Both the position numbers and the translations under genes were made by a program. This document shows positions 34,590 through 45,786 of a DNA stretch of 64,000 nucleotides, in pieces (the stretch's first letter is position 1; each line of letters starts with the position of its first letter). The DNA is from Auricularia sp. M13 (lineage: Eukaryota > Basidiomycota > Agaricomycetes > Auriculariales > Auriculariaceae), in NCBI GenBank assembly GCA_037042915.1, contig CM073193.1, positions 2,976,001 through 3,040,000 on the forward strand, given 5' to 3'. Under the pieces are notes generated by a model, which was given only the letters and a program-made list of their open reading frames with translations, was not told the origin of the DNA and did not search any database.

Positions 34590-35949
34590 TCAAATCATTA
34601 TCTTGCGGAGCTGCCACATCTGTGCGGGCAGCAGCGTTACAGGACACGTTCCCGACCGTTCTACATGGCTGTGTATACAGACGTAGCAGAAGACGTAGCC
34701 GGTAGGGAGAGCCGTCGCATTTGCCAGGGCTTTCTGGCATAGTGGACACACGCCATACTTCGTCGGATCGACAGGGGTCCCCTGTGGATGCGGAAGGAGC
34801 GTAGCAGGGGGCGGAATCGGCGGGCCCGACGGCGGAGCGGCAAGTGAACGGGCTGGTGACGCAGGGGAATACCACCATTCGAGGAACCGGACGAAGAAGA
34901 TCGCCAAGGGCAAGGCGACCCGCAGCGAGTCGAGGACCAAGCGAGGCGAGCGTTTTATCAGACGCATGAGCTGTGTGAACCGCGACAGCTTGCTAGCTGC
35001 GGATGCCTTTACGATTGGAACCTGTCCAGACGCATGGGCATCAGCAATCCCTCGTAGAGGAAAGGGGGATTGTTCGTACGACGTCAGGTCCAGCACGACG
35101 AAGGTCAATGCGCATCCATGCCATCCACGGGCGATAAAACTGCGTGCGCTCAAACATGTACGCCATGTTCCACCAGAGAAGCCATAATTCGAAGGATATG
35201 TTTGCAAAAGGGTATACTCGTTTGAACAGTCTTCGTAAATGACCCACGAACGTCTGGAAGTGTTTCGTTCAGCTACGCGTGTTCCACGAGGGTGTTCACA
35301 CACCTGATCCGACACAGCTCGCCGAGCAGTGATGCTTTGGTTGAGGATTTCAGCGTCCACGCCACCTCCAAGTTGCTCATAATAATCCTGCGCTTTGGCA
35401 CGTAGGTAAGGTACGCCGACCTGTAGATGTATCAGAGCTGGTTTCAGGTGAAGCTTTGACCGAGCTGCAGGACTGACCAGAAATATTAATGACAACCTGA
35501 TGTCGCGCGGTCTCAACTTGGAGACTACAGGGTCAGGGCCCACAGCGATGTCAGAGCGCACAGTCTCTATAGCTGGTGCTCTTCTGCGCTTAAGACCGTA
35601 AAAATCCTCAGCGAAAGACGAGCCTGTGGTACAGATGAGTTGGGCACAAGGATGAGCTGCAGAAGCACCAACCGCGTGTGCGAAGGTAATGTTGCTCGAC
35701 ATAGAGCATTATGAGAGCGTAGAATTCTTCGTGCCTATTGACTATACGCAGAAGATAGCGCGGGTTGCGTTGAGCAAGGACCTGGAGTGGGCCGCGTCAG
35801 GACCACGAGCTACTTGCGTGCCCAAAAGCTCGCACCGACAAGACATATTTCAGCGCTGGCTGGAGCAGGTCCCTGAGCTGTTCCTGAGCAATGAGCTCGA
35901 ATATGGACGGCCGTTGCGAGTTGTTGGCGAGGTCCTGAAAGTACTCCAT
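34590..35949 (-). CDS. PEX12: Peroxisome assembly protein 12 (RING peroxin)
   Basis: Starts at the ATG at 35949: [20 protein letters not shown], then [18 protein letters not shown]. An intron (35782-35835) leads to [20 protein letters not shown] and another to [13 protein letters not shown], all classic Pex12. The middle holds the membrane part ([26 protein letters not shown]). The C-terminus is the RING-like domain: [38 protein letters not shown], ending LRKIMI. It has five cysteines, in line with the single-zinc RING known for Pex12. Pex12 works with Pex2 and Pex10 as the ubiquitin ligase that recycles the import receptor Pex5. Further short introns lie between 34.9 and 35.6 kb. It is divergent from the 7TM gene. 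Confidence 0.93.
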
Positions 35950-36486
35950 GAGGAGCAGAGCCAACGCGTGATTCTGTCATCCGGTCCGCGCCTGCGACGC
36001 GTTTGCAGCATGGAAGGTCCTGATATTTGCATACAGCGATAAGTATGGTTCCCGTCGCCATATAGTCGACTCAGAGTGTCGAGTGAGTGTGAGCAGAAAC
36101 TGGGTTCCATTTGGGCCCTCGGGGCCCTGGCAACTCAATGGCAGGCGCGCAATTCCGATCGCGAACTCCACCGCTACCAACAACGACGGTTACAGGGCCG
36201 CTAACGTTGACGACTGTACACTCAGTGCTCGCTGCGAGCAGGACGCTAGACGCGTGCATGCTTGACCATCTCGAATTTCTGCTGGGGATCACTGCTGACT
36301 CCTGAGCGTGATCACGGATTTCGAGTCCGCCCGAGCGAGCTTGTCCTCGTCCCTCGCACGCACCGGACCCGAGTGCTCCACCAAGCCCAAGGTCGTCGCC
36401 CTTGCTGGCCAGGGCTCCCCTTCCACCACTTTCCTTCACCCTACATACTGTATTTTATTTTCGTTTTCCAATAACTCACTTCGCAC

Positions 36487-38580
36487 ATGGACGAAGCACG
36501 GCCGTTGCTGGCGCGTGAGTGCCTGCATCGATAGCCCTGGTTACGCCGCTTACGTGGTTCGCGCTGCAGAGCGCAATAACGCGACCCAGAGTCGAGTCGG
36601 CAACCCTGGACTGGGCGTACTGGATCTGTATCTCTTCTTCAATATCGCGCCGTCGCACTTTCTGCTCCCCTTGCTCTGCACAACGCTCCTCCTCGCTCGC
36701 GCACGCAGGAATGTGCTCCTGGTCAATGTCTGCATTACCTGGATTATTACGGGTCTCGTGTCCTGCTTACTGTCAGTATTATTTCCGCTCGCACACGTCG
36801 CTTCTGATCGGCAGAAATTCTGCAGACTGTACACGGGCAACCAGACAGGCCCCGAACCCCCTCAGATGCTCTGTACCACCCAGGCCAGCCTTCTCTACGC
36901 TGTCCCTCCCATGTACGTCTCAGCGTCTGCCACACAGCTTCCCCTGTTCACCGTCATGATCTCATCACCGTAGGGTTTCAACATCCATCCTAGGCCTTGT
37001 TTTTCAGGTTTGGAACAACCTTGTATGGCGCCCCGGCGAGAGGACAAGAGGAGTTTTTCTCTCAATCGTATGTTGAATGCGCTGCCTCAAAGGTCAGGCT
37101 AACTGTGGCCTTTAGATCATCATTTTGCCCTATGTCGTGTACTTTTCGTTCGCTGCCGTAGGGGCAATGGTTCGTTCATTGCCTTTTCCATTGCTATGGC
37201 TCACGAGAAGCATAGATCGCCTCTCGCGATCCTTTTCGCGTGAGTCGCACTAGGCGCTTCTTCTACTGCTCTATCGATGCGTCGATGTTGTGCGTACTAT
37301 CACCTTCATAATCTATCCTGCACCCTTATAAGCCTTCAGCTCTACAATTGTCGCGCTCTTTGCCGCACTGCAGCTACTCATCACCACCATACTTGAAGTC
37401 TGGATTGGCATCACCTTGTACCGCAACCGGCAGATTATCAAACTGGCCGACCCCGCCGCCCTAAACAGAGGCGAACACGACAAGAAAAAGATTTCCGCGG
37501 AAGACTTGCAGTTTGCCATTCGTGTCTCGATATTCGGCGGTTACATCCTCGTTGGCATCGCGTTGAGCCTTCTCTCCATTGTGGCACCAACGAGTCCAGT
37601 GCCTGATATGGTGATGGCCTCCAGTATGTATCATGCAGTGTTTTAGTTTCGTATTTCTGACGTTTCCGTTTGCAGTGGGTACTGCAGTGTTTCTCGTCTT
37701 TGGCACGCAACCGAGGGTTTGGCTCGTCTGGCGCGATGTTTTCAAGTCCAAGGAGAAACAGCAAGAGGAGACTCACGTTGCGACTTTGACACCTTATCAC
37801 CTCGACCCATTGCCCGGTGCACCCCAACAACCTGGAGGCGTGCCGCAGATGGCGCAGGTGCCCGTCCCGCCAACGCCGCAGTATCGTCCCGACAAAGCGT
37901 ACGGCCCACGCACGCCTCTAGCGCAAGCACCACGCTTCGCGCTCATGTCGGGGGCGGAATACGCAGCCAGCTCGTCAGTGCCGGTATCGCAGGTCTTGCC
38001 GGTAGCGCCCCCGACCCCGTCGTACCTCGCGCAGATAACCTCGACGACGATGCGGAGCCCCGGATATACCGCGACGCTGCAAGACACGCCGTATCGTTCT
38101 GCGCGGGAGGAGAAAGCGATGCTTGCGGCGCGTTACCAGACACCGGTCACCTCCCCTGCGCCCGCGGGCACACCGCGCTGGCCGGTGACCGCAGACTCGT
38201 CGCGCATGACGATGTACGACCATCCGTACCGCACCTCGACGGCTGTGGCAGGTCCCCCGCCCGAGCGCAGGCCCACAGTCGTGCGCGGGAAGCAGCCGCT
38301 GCGTCCCCCGTCGCGCGATACGCTCGATTCGTACGGGACCGAGGCCGAGCGTGGCCGCTCGCAATCGTTCGACAGCCAGCATCCACTCGTGGCGGCGCGG
38401 CCCATTTCGCGGTTCTCAGACGACTCGCAAACGGGCTACGCGACTAACAATAGCTCGCAGGACGTCAATTCGGGCTACGCGACCTACAACAGCAACGCCT
38501 CGTCTGTCATCCCGCCGTCTGCTGCACCGCTGAGCCCTGCAGATCCAATTGAACCTCGTGCTCGACTCAATGCCCTCTAG
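36487..38580 (+). CDS. Seven-transmembrane receptor-like protein
   Basis: Exon 1 is 36487-36514 (MDEARPLLA), spliced to QRNNATQ, a possible N-glycosylation site, at 36570. Helices follow: VLDLYLFFNIAPSHFLLPLL, NVLLVNVCITWIITGLVSCL, CTTQASLLYAVPPM, SILGLVFQVWNNLVW, FLSIIIILPYVVYFSFAAVG, ALFAALQLLITTILEVWIGI and SIFGGYILVGIALSLLSIV, then TAVFLVFGTQPRVWLVW. The topology is N-out with seven helices and a cytosolic tail of about 280 residues rich in Pro, Ser and Thr with tyrosines, typical of a phosphorylated receptor tail. The family resembles orphan 7TM proteins found widely in basidiomycetes. No ligand is known and I do not see a pheromone-receptor or cAMP-receptor signature. The gene has at least six introns and ends at the TAG at 38578-38580. 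Confidence 0.72.
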
Positions 38581-39089
38581 TGCGTTCCTGTTCAGCGCCT
38601 TAGAAGCCTGTGATGACCGGTTCGTCTCACGTTTCATTTCGTTCGCCGCCGCCCCCACTCTCTCTTCGACGACCAATTATTTATTGGCCTGGAGGCATTT
38701 GTACAATATTTGTGTGCAATTGCAATGTGGACTTGTCTGTAGATATAACTGTGTGGCCCTGCTATCTTGCGCTCCGGTCGAATGTTCAGAGGCAACACTG
38801 CTTGCCTGCGGTGGAGCTGCAGCTCAGCAGAAATGTCGACTTTGATGCCCATATTGGGTAGCCTCAAGTGCCGTTGAATCGTCAGAACGAGCTATTAAGC
38901 AGACAAACTACTACTTTATTTCATCAGTCTACGTGAGGACGTCACATCGTGCTAGGTCTGGTAGTGAGCAATGATAGTCGTGGTTTGGGCGCGAACGTCG
39001 AAGTCAAAACATGATCATACACTGGTGCCGCACGAAGGAGCGGTGGCAGTCACTTGGATCTGCCACGGCTCCGTAACTTCTATCTGGAC

Positions 39090-42000
39090 TCACTTGCCCT
39101 GTTTTTTGCCGTTACTAGTGCTGGCGCCAGTGCTGCTTCTTGAATCCTTGAAGATGGCGTCGAGGCTCTTCTGAATGAGATGCTGTGGCAAGCATCTCAC
39201 GATTTCACCGATATGGCTGGTGAGCGACGCGAGTGTGCCAGTTGCCATTGCATGATCTTCAGCGAGCTTGTAAATCGCCAATAGAGCCAGCGTAACATGG
39301 GTTTGGTGGCTCGCAAGCCCGGATCCATGAGGTAGTGCCGCAACGAGCGGGGCCGCCTGCAGGTCGGTGCGGGGGTTGAACGCAGCGCGGTCGCTGCGCA
39401 CAATTCGCAGCACAATTTCCAAGATGTTGCGCACGTTCTTCATATGGGCGTCCACGAATGCGAGTCGATCAGCTTGCGTTCCCGCGGACGAGCTACGCGC
39501 CCAGGCATCGAGCACGGTGTGGATGCTTCGCGGCTATTGCAGAGTCAGGTAACGAAATCCCGCATTTCAAGGTAAATGCTCACAGCATCGGGATCGGCTA
39601 CTTCAATGCGTCCAAACCAGCTATTTTCTCCTGATACGACCGCTGTCTTACCCAGGGCACATCTGAGATATTCCGCAAGGTCGCCATTTTTGACCCATTT
39701 CGGTGCGGATAAAGGCTTTTCGCGGTCCAGGTATGCGACTAGGGTTACGTTCGAAGGCGACTCGAATGTTGCAAACGGAGGAGTCAGTATATCATTGCTG
39801 GTCGCCACCAATGGCACGGGCGCGAATTCCTGAGTTGCCGCCGAAGTCAACTGCTCCAGCTGAAAGCCTCAAGTTAGTTCCTTGCCGCACCAGATGACGA
39901 CATAACTCACAAGGATTCCTTTGATATTGTGGCCGTCGGCAAACTTCTCGACCTTTAAATCGACGTCAATTCTCCCCTCAGCTCGATGAATTGTCATCTT
40001 CTGCACGATGGCAGAATCCAAGACAAGTCTTCTCTTGCCAAAGGCATAAGTAATGGATATCCTGCTCCATCCAATCGTGGAGTCGTCAACGACCTGCATG
40101 GACTGGTCGCCGGCGGTCGTAGAAACGTCGGCACCCGCGACGGACGCGTCATCGAGCGCGGACGCATGGTCATCTAGGTGCGACGACGGAGAGAACATGG
40201 AGCCCGCATCTTGCGCAAACTCGGCCGGGACATCGTCCTCGGTGCCCTCGACGACTGCAGCATCGTCACGAGTTGTTTCAGTCTCGACAAGAGCAGCCGA
40301 CTCGGCTGCGGCATCCACACCATTATCGCTCGGCCCAGTGGGCGGTGCGACTGAAGCACTCGGAGATCCAGAAGACTGGGGCAGAGAAGAAATGGGAGCT
40401 GACGCCGATACAGCAGTCTGTGCAGCGTCGACATCGGCGACAGCAGTATCATGAGTCGGAGGAGCAAGATAGAGAGACGAGATAAGCGAGTTATCGGCAA
40501 GGCCGTCGTTCGAACTGTGCCCAGGCTGCCCGTCAGACTGCTCAGCCGCAGCATTGGAAACATCGGCCGGGGCAACGTCAGATGGATCAACTATAGCAGA
40601 CCCATCGACGGCAGTGGTAGGCGCATGAGGTGCGGTGCTATCGCCAGTCTCCATTGCCGCGATTATGGAGGGATCAATGTGCTCAGAGCCATCTTGCTCG
40701 GCTGCACCTGAGCCATCGGCAATGGCGGCCATGAGCCAGTCCTCCTCGAGCTCCTCTGTGCCAGCCACGCTGGTACTGATACTCATTTCGCGACGTGCAA
40801 CGGAATCACCGTCGCCGAACAGGCTGTCGCGCAGGCTACCAGAGTCTGCAAACGATGACTCTTTTTTGAGAGCGAAGCCAGGCGGCGGGCGCTGACGAGC
40901 ACGCTGCTCGCTCTCAAACTCCACGTCGTCATCATCGTCCATCTTCTTTCGTTTCCCGGCGAGAGGAACAGTCGGACTGGAGCCACCCGGACCAATAGCC
41001 TCACCATTGATCATGGGATTATGGAAATAGATGCGGAATCGATGCATGTTTGTAGAAATCGGATGACCCCTGCAATATTGTCAGGACAGCGTTGTAACGG
41101 TAAGAATGGAGGTACTTACGGGTCGCGAACGTTTATTTCAGACTTCGCCTTCTCAATCTCGATTAGTTCGTCTAATCCAGTTGTTGTAGAAGGCGTCTGC
41201 TCTGCATCTTGGACCGCGTTGGACGCGACGTCCTTTGCCGGAACAGTACCCCACGACCAACCGTTGCCAAGAATTTGTAGACCGCAAATCTTGAAGTCCG
41301 TGAAGGCGCGCTGGGGTTCTGTGCGTGTGGTAGCTCCGTTGGCAGGCTTCGCCTTTGACGGAGTATTCGTGTTCGAAGGCTGAACGCGATCGCCGTCGCG
41401 GCTTGCTTGCTTCGATGGGCCACCCCCACGACCCTGGCCCGGACCAGAACGATAGACTTGCTGACCGCTAGCAGCGGGTCTCTGACGACGGTTCATTGCG
41501 CCTGGCCCGCGGGGAGCGCCGCGCATCGGTGCCGATGGAAGAGGAGGGCCAAGACGAGCGCCTCCTCCAAACGCCCCGCCACGTCCGCGCATGCCACCGC
41601 GCCCAATGGGCCCACCGCGCATGGGGTTGCCACCACGAGCACCTCCACGGCCGCCGCCAAGATTAGCATGAAGAAACGCGCTCCCAAAGGACCCGCCTCC
41701 GCGTCCGCCAAGAGGCGTTTGATTCACGCCGGGGCCGGACTGCTGAGGCGCCTGAGGAGGCCCGTTGCGATTATGCGGTCCAGCAGGAGGCGCAGGTGGA
41801 TGAAACCTGGGCTGCTGCTGCTGCGGTTGCTGGGCAGGAGCGCCAAATCGTGGTCTTTTCGCGGGAGGAAGATTAGGCGGCGGGGGGTGATGAACAGGGG
41901 CAGGCGGAGGAGGCCTGTTGTAGCCCTGGTGCGCAGGTTGGGCAGGATGATACTGTGGTTGCTGAGGAGCGTATTGAGGTACACCAGCAAGCGGCGGCTG

Positions 42001-42387
42001 CGAAGCAGGGGGACCAGCAGCGTACGGGCCGGCAGAATACGGGATCGGGATAGCACTCTGTTGCTGCGGCTGATGACCAGGCTGGACCTGGGCAGGCTGC
42101 GTCCAGGTATGCTGAGGACCGTAGCCATAATTTGCGTAGAGCGCAGCGTGGTCAGCTGTTGGGGCGGCCGGCGCAGACGGTGGAGCAGGCGGAGGCGGCG
42201 CGGCAGGAGGATGAGGTGCCCACTGCCCTGGCTGCTGGTATTGCTGAGCCTGCGCCCAGTACCCTGCATAGTTGTACTGCTGGCCATTGGGAGGAGGCGG
42301 CTGCGCTGCTGGCGCAGCTGCATATGGCTGATGCGGTCCAGCCTGGGGAGCTGGCGGCGGGTAAAACGGATTTGCACGCTTGTTCAT
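39090..42387 (-). CDS. Proline-rich, RGG-box protein with conserved C-terminal domain
   Basis: I do not recognise this gene by name. From the ATG at 42387 (MNKRANPFYPPPAP) the first 190 or so residues are Pro/Gln/Ala/Tyr-rich. A basic PPAKRPRFG (possible nuclear signal) follows, then an RGG region with many GRGG, RGGM and GGAR units at about 41.5-41.7 kb. After that comes a more ordered FKICGLQILGNGWSWGTVP. The second exon opens RFRIYFHNPMINGEAIG, then KRKKMDDDDDVEF, a long Ser/Ala/Asp linker, and a folded-looking block WSRISITYAFGKRRLVLDSA with MTIHRAEGRIDVDLKVEKF. Later exons carry WVKNGDLAEYLRCALGKTAV, ENSWFGRIEVADPDA and an all-helical end (LLAIYKLAEDHAMATG). RGG boxes usually bind RNA, so a nuclear RNA role is a reasonable guess only. 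Confidence 0.65.
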
Positions 42388-42754
42388 GGCACGCTGAGCA
42401 AGAGAACGGCTCTGAGGATGCACAGGAGCGGCGACCGTAGCGATCGAGCTCGTAGAAAGACCAGAGACCAGAGACCAATCCGAGTGCCTACGTTTGCGAG
42501 ATCAAAGGGAGGATGCAAATGTTTGAGCTCCGAGGTCCGCAACTCAATTCAGTAACTGTACACGTAATAGGAGTCGCCTGTCATTTCGAACCTCAGGCCT
42601 CATCTTGCCACTTGTTTGCTGTCCAGAAAGCCTGTTTGGGAAGTCGTCACTATTGTAACCAGTACATTTTGGAAGTTGATGCAGACTCATACAGAGTACG
42701 TAGGTAGTTAACAAGCATGATACAGTTAGGGATAGGAGCCTCGTGCCGGTGAGC

Positions 42755-44174
42755 TCAACGAGCTTCGCCCGGGCCAGCCTCGACATCCGTGAGCGAGCCT
42801 CTGCTGTCGGAACGAGTCTGCGTCAGCGTATTCACCCGCACGCCCTCGTCCGAAGTAGGCGAGTATTTGGACCAGTTACGACGCCAGTTGCCTGTCTCCG
42901 CCTTCGTGGACGCAGCGTGGACATACACGGTGCTGCTTCCTGTCTCTTGCAGACGCCGCACAGCACGAGTCGCCGCGATTGTCCTGAAAGGAAGCGTCTG
43001 AGCCTTCCTTCAGCACATGATAAAGGACCAGTACTCACGCAACGACGGCGGCGGGAACCGCGGAAATAACGTTCATGACGGCTGGGTATAATGATTCAGC
43101 ATGTGCCACGCATGCCTTCAATGGCACGCACGATTCAAGTCGAGGATGTTCAAAACCTGGGATACATAAATACGCGAACGAGAACAGGCGGGATGGGAAA
43201 ACGCACTGCTGGCACCAGATTCGCCGAGAACGTCACAAAGAAGTAGATGATCCCGTCGTTGAAGATGCGATTCCAAAGGGAGGAGCGTGACGAAGAAAGT
43301 AGCAAGCCGATGCATGTCGTGCAGAGAATGATGAAGTCAAACGACATGGCTGCAGTCGAAAAGAAGACATTAATTGCGTGCGAACGACCAGATAGAGACG
43401 GGCGCACTATAGAAGAAAACGATATTCAGCATGACGGGCGAATTTCCGGTGACCACACAAGTCTTCATTTCGGGAATCCAGTTCGCTCGAACGCTGACGA
43501 CAGCTAGAGACAAAATTGTGAATTGAGCATCGACTGAGAGGGATGTATAGATACGCACAGTGAAGAAGAATGGCCCATTGGCCCAATGACAGTGCGACGA
43601 GCGGCAGGGCCATGAAAAGCCTCCTTTCCCAAACTGCGATGCTGGAATGTATGGTCAGTCAGATAGGACCATAAACGAAGACCACGCACGCACGTTCTAA
43701 GCATCAAGCACGTCGACGCAGTTGCAATGGACGTGTTGCCAGCCCATTGAACGAAAGTATACAGCGCTTGGCAGTCGATCTATAGCAACTATGAGGCGCG
43801 TAAGCTGAGGGGAGCGGTGAATACACACCTCGCTCTTCACAGACAAGGCGATGATCCTGAGAAATGACTTTAGCACTCGCGTCGACGCCTATCCATTCAT
43901 CTGAAGTCCTCACAAGCCGACAAGCGCGAAGAAGAGACTGTAGCGCAGGAGGAAGTAGAAGATCAGCGGCCACTGCAACTTCCGCGTGCCATTGAGCAAG
44001 CCTGTCTCGACACGCGTGGTCGTGAGAAGCTCCCAAGTGTACACCCTATCCGCGAATGAGTAGGCGTACGCAGATCAGTCTTCAGCACGCGACGCACCCA
44101 AAGAGGATGAAAATGAGCTTGGAGAACGCGTCGGCATCGCGGGCCATTTCCTCGGGAGACGACCAGTTAACCAT
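42755..44174 (-). CDS. DUF6533-type seven-transmembrane protein of basidiomycetes
   Basis: The ATG at 44174 gives MVNWSSPEEMARDADAFSK, a helix LIFILFG, and after an intron VYTWELLTTTRVETG and TRKLQWPLIFYFLLRYSLFF. These match the pattern of the basidiomycete DUF6533 membrane family: a short helix, a WEL motif, then RKW-type WPLIFYFL. Later exons give ALYTFVQWAGNTSIATAST, ALPLVALSLGQWAILLHC, ANWIPEMKTCVVTGNSP, MSFDFIILCTTCIGLLLSS and NDGIIYFFVTFSANLVPAV, then a cytosolic tail starting TIAATRAVRRLQETGSS and ending VEAGPGEAR. The family is greatly expanded in mushrooms but of unknown function. Short introns lie throughout. Confidence is good for the family, moderate for exact exon ends. Confidence 0.72.
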
Positions 44175-44441
44175 TGTGCAGAGGCGCGTCCGGAAGGCCA
44201 AGAGGAAATGCACGAGAATATATACGCAGAGCAGCGCTCCACCGCATCTTTATGCCGCAGAGAGTTGTATGGTCGAGAAGTCAATCGCGAGCTAGATGGA
44301 TGCGGAAGATGGTTGGCATTAGTTGCGATGCCGCGAGTCTCCTTCGAAGTCTAGAAAATATTGACAGCCAGGCTACAAATGACGTCCAAGGCACATGTCA
44401 AGAACGAGTTAGCCGTGCCTGGATAATGGGCGTTGACACTG

Positions 44442-44835
44442 TCAAGTCTCGACGTATCCCGAACAAGTCGGGCGGTAAGTTGTCCCCAGTATGATGCAGC
44501 CGGCCACAGCTACGTAGTGCACCTTGACAAGACTCTGCCTTCTGTTGATAGCCATACATTCAGACGGCGCAAAAGGACGGCTTGAATGGGGGACCACATG
44601 AGAGCTTGACGGTCCAACGCAGGACAACAGGCGGAAAGCTCGGTCCGTGTACAGGAAAAGCGAGACCCAGCTGACGACAATGCCAATCCAGGCATATTCT
44701 GCACGGAAAGAGCGCGGCGGGGGAGTGATTCTGCAAGAGTTGGCCACTCGAGTCGAACAGGGACTTGCAGTCTGCTGCCGGTTCAGCAGCCTGGTTTTCA
44801 GCCAGAGCAGGAACTAAGGACGTTTCTCCATACAT
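44442..44835 (-). CDS. Unassigned membrane-protein-like fragment
   Basis: From the ATG at 44835 a polar N-terminus (MYGETSLVPALAENQAA) is open. A different frame shows two hydrophobic stretches, YAWIGIVVSWVSLFLYTDRA and VHYVAVAGCIILGTTY, and further left another short one (CALDVICSLAVNIF, near 44355-44395). It looks like parts of a small multi-pass membrane gene, or the remains of a duplicate of the adjacent 7TM gene. I could not join the parts with clear splice sites. Confidence 0.28.
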
Positions 44836-45040
44836 AGACAGTTCCGGTTCCTGGATTGCCTGCAGATCTGAACGTTCACGAGAGCGGTTTCATATTCTGT
44901 TCAACTGGGCAAGTTGGCGGCGGCGAACACGGGAGGCAAGCCCGAGACGGCAAACTCCGCAAATCTCCACGTCCTCGCTCGCTGCCATTCCTTACACCCA
45001 TCTCCACGGCCCCTTCGCGCCTTAGTTCTTAGTCCCCGCC

Positions 45041-45497
45041 ATGGCCGAGAAAATACGGGAAATTGTTGAAATTCCGCGCGAGTTCATCCACGACGGGAAC
45101 CAGGTGCGCTGTCGTCCAGGAGCTGCAGCACTTTCCCGGTCCTGACGTTGTATGGCTCCCTAGTTCCTCGCTCGCTGCACAAAACCGTCGCAGAAGGGTA
45201 CGTTGTGACTTGGGCCACTGCAGCATGTTGCGCACGACTTACGTTTGTGCCGCAGAGTTTACTCAGATCTGCAAGGCCGTCGCTGTCGGATTCGCTGTCA
45301 TGGGATTCATTGGATACTTTGTCAAGCTCATACATATCCCCATGTGCGTGGCTCTATCCTATGTCCTGCTACAATTCTGACGCTCTCCTCTCTTTCCCTT
45401 GGTCAATTTACAGCAACAACATCCTAGTGTGCGTCTGCAGTTGGTCGACTGGGCATATATATACTAACATTTCAATGCCTATAGGGGAGGAGCATAG
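45041..45497 (+). CDS. SSS1: Sec61 translocon gamma subunit (SSS1)
   Basis: Five exons (45041-45103, 45164-45197, 45256-45343, 45414-45428, 45485-45497) give 70 residues, the standard size. The protein begins [20 protein letters not shown], continues [19 protein letters not shown], has a single tail-anchor-like helix [19 protein letters not shown], and ends INNILVGGA. It clamps the Sec61 channel in the ER membrane and is essential in yeast. The gene is unusually broken up: four introns in 213 coding bases, with exons 4 and 5 of only 15 and 13 nt. The family call is secure because every part matches Sec61 gamma. Confidence 0.95.
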
Positions 45498-45786
45498 ACG
45501 TTGTTGCTGTGTTGCTTGCCTTGTGTGCGCCGTGGCCCTGCGTGTACCTAAAATCGGGCAGCTGCGCGCCATGCAGTCGCGCTCCGTATCTATTTGCTCT
45601 TCTTACACCGGACTCTGGCCATGACGGGGCACTGCAAAACGAAACCTGAACGTTAGCAAGACACCCACCGTTGCCAAGAAACGTTACGTTCGAGAATACT
45701 GCTCACTTACCTATTCCCCATTCACCGCAAGTTTGAACGAGGCTGGCATATGTACGGCTTCTTCCGCTGCTTTATCCAGCTCGCCG

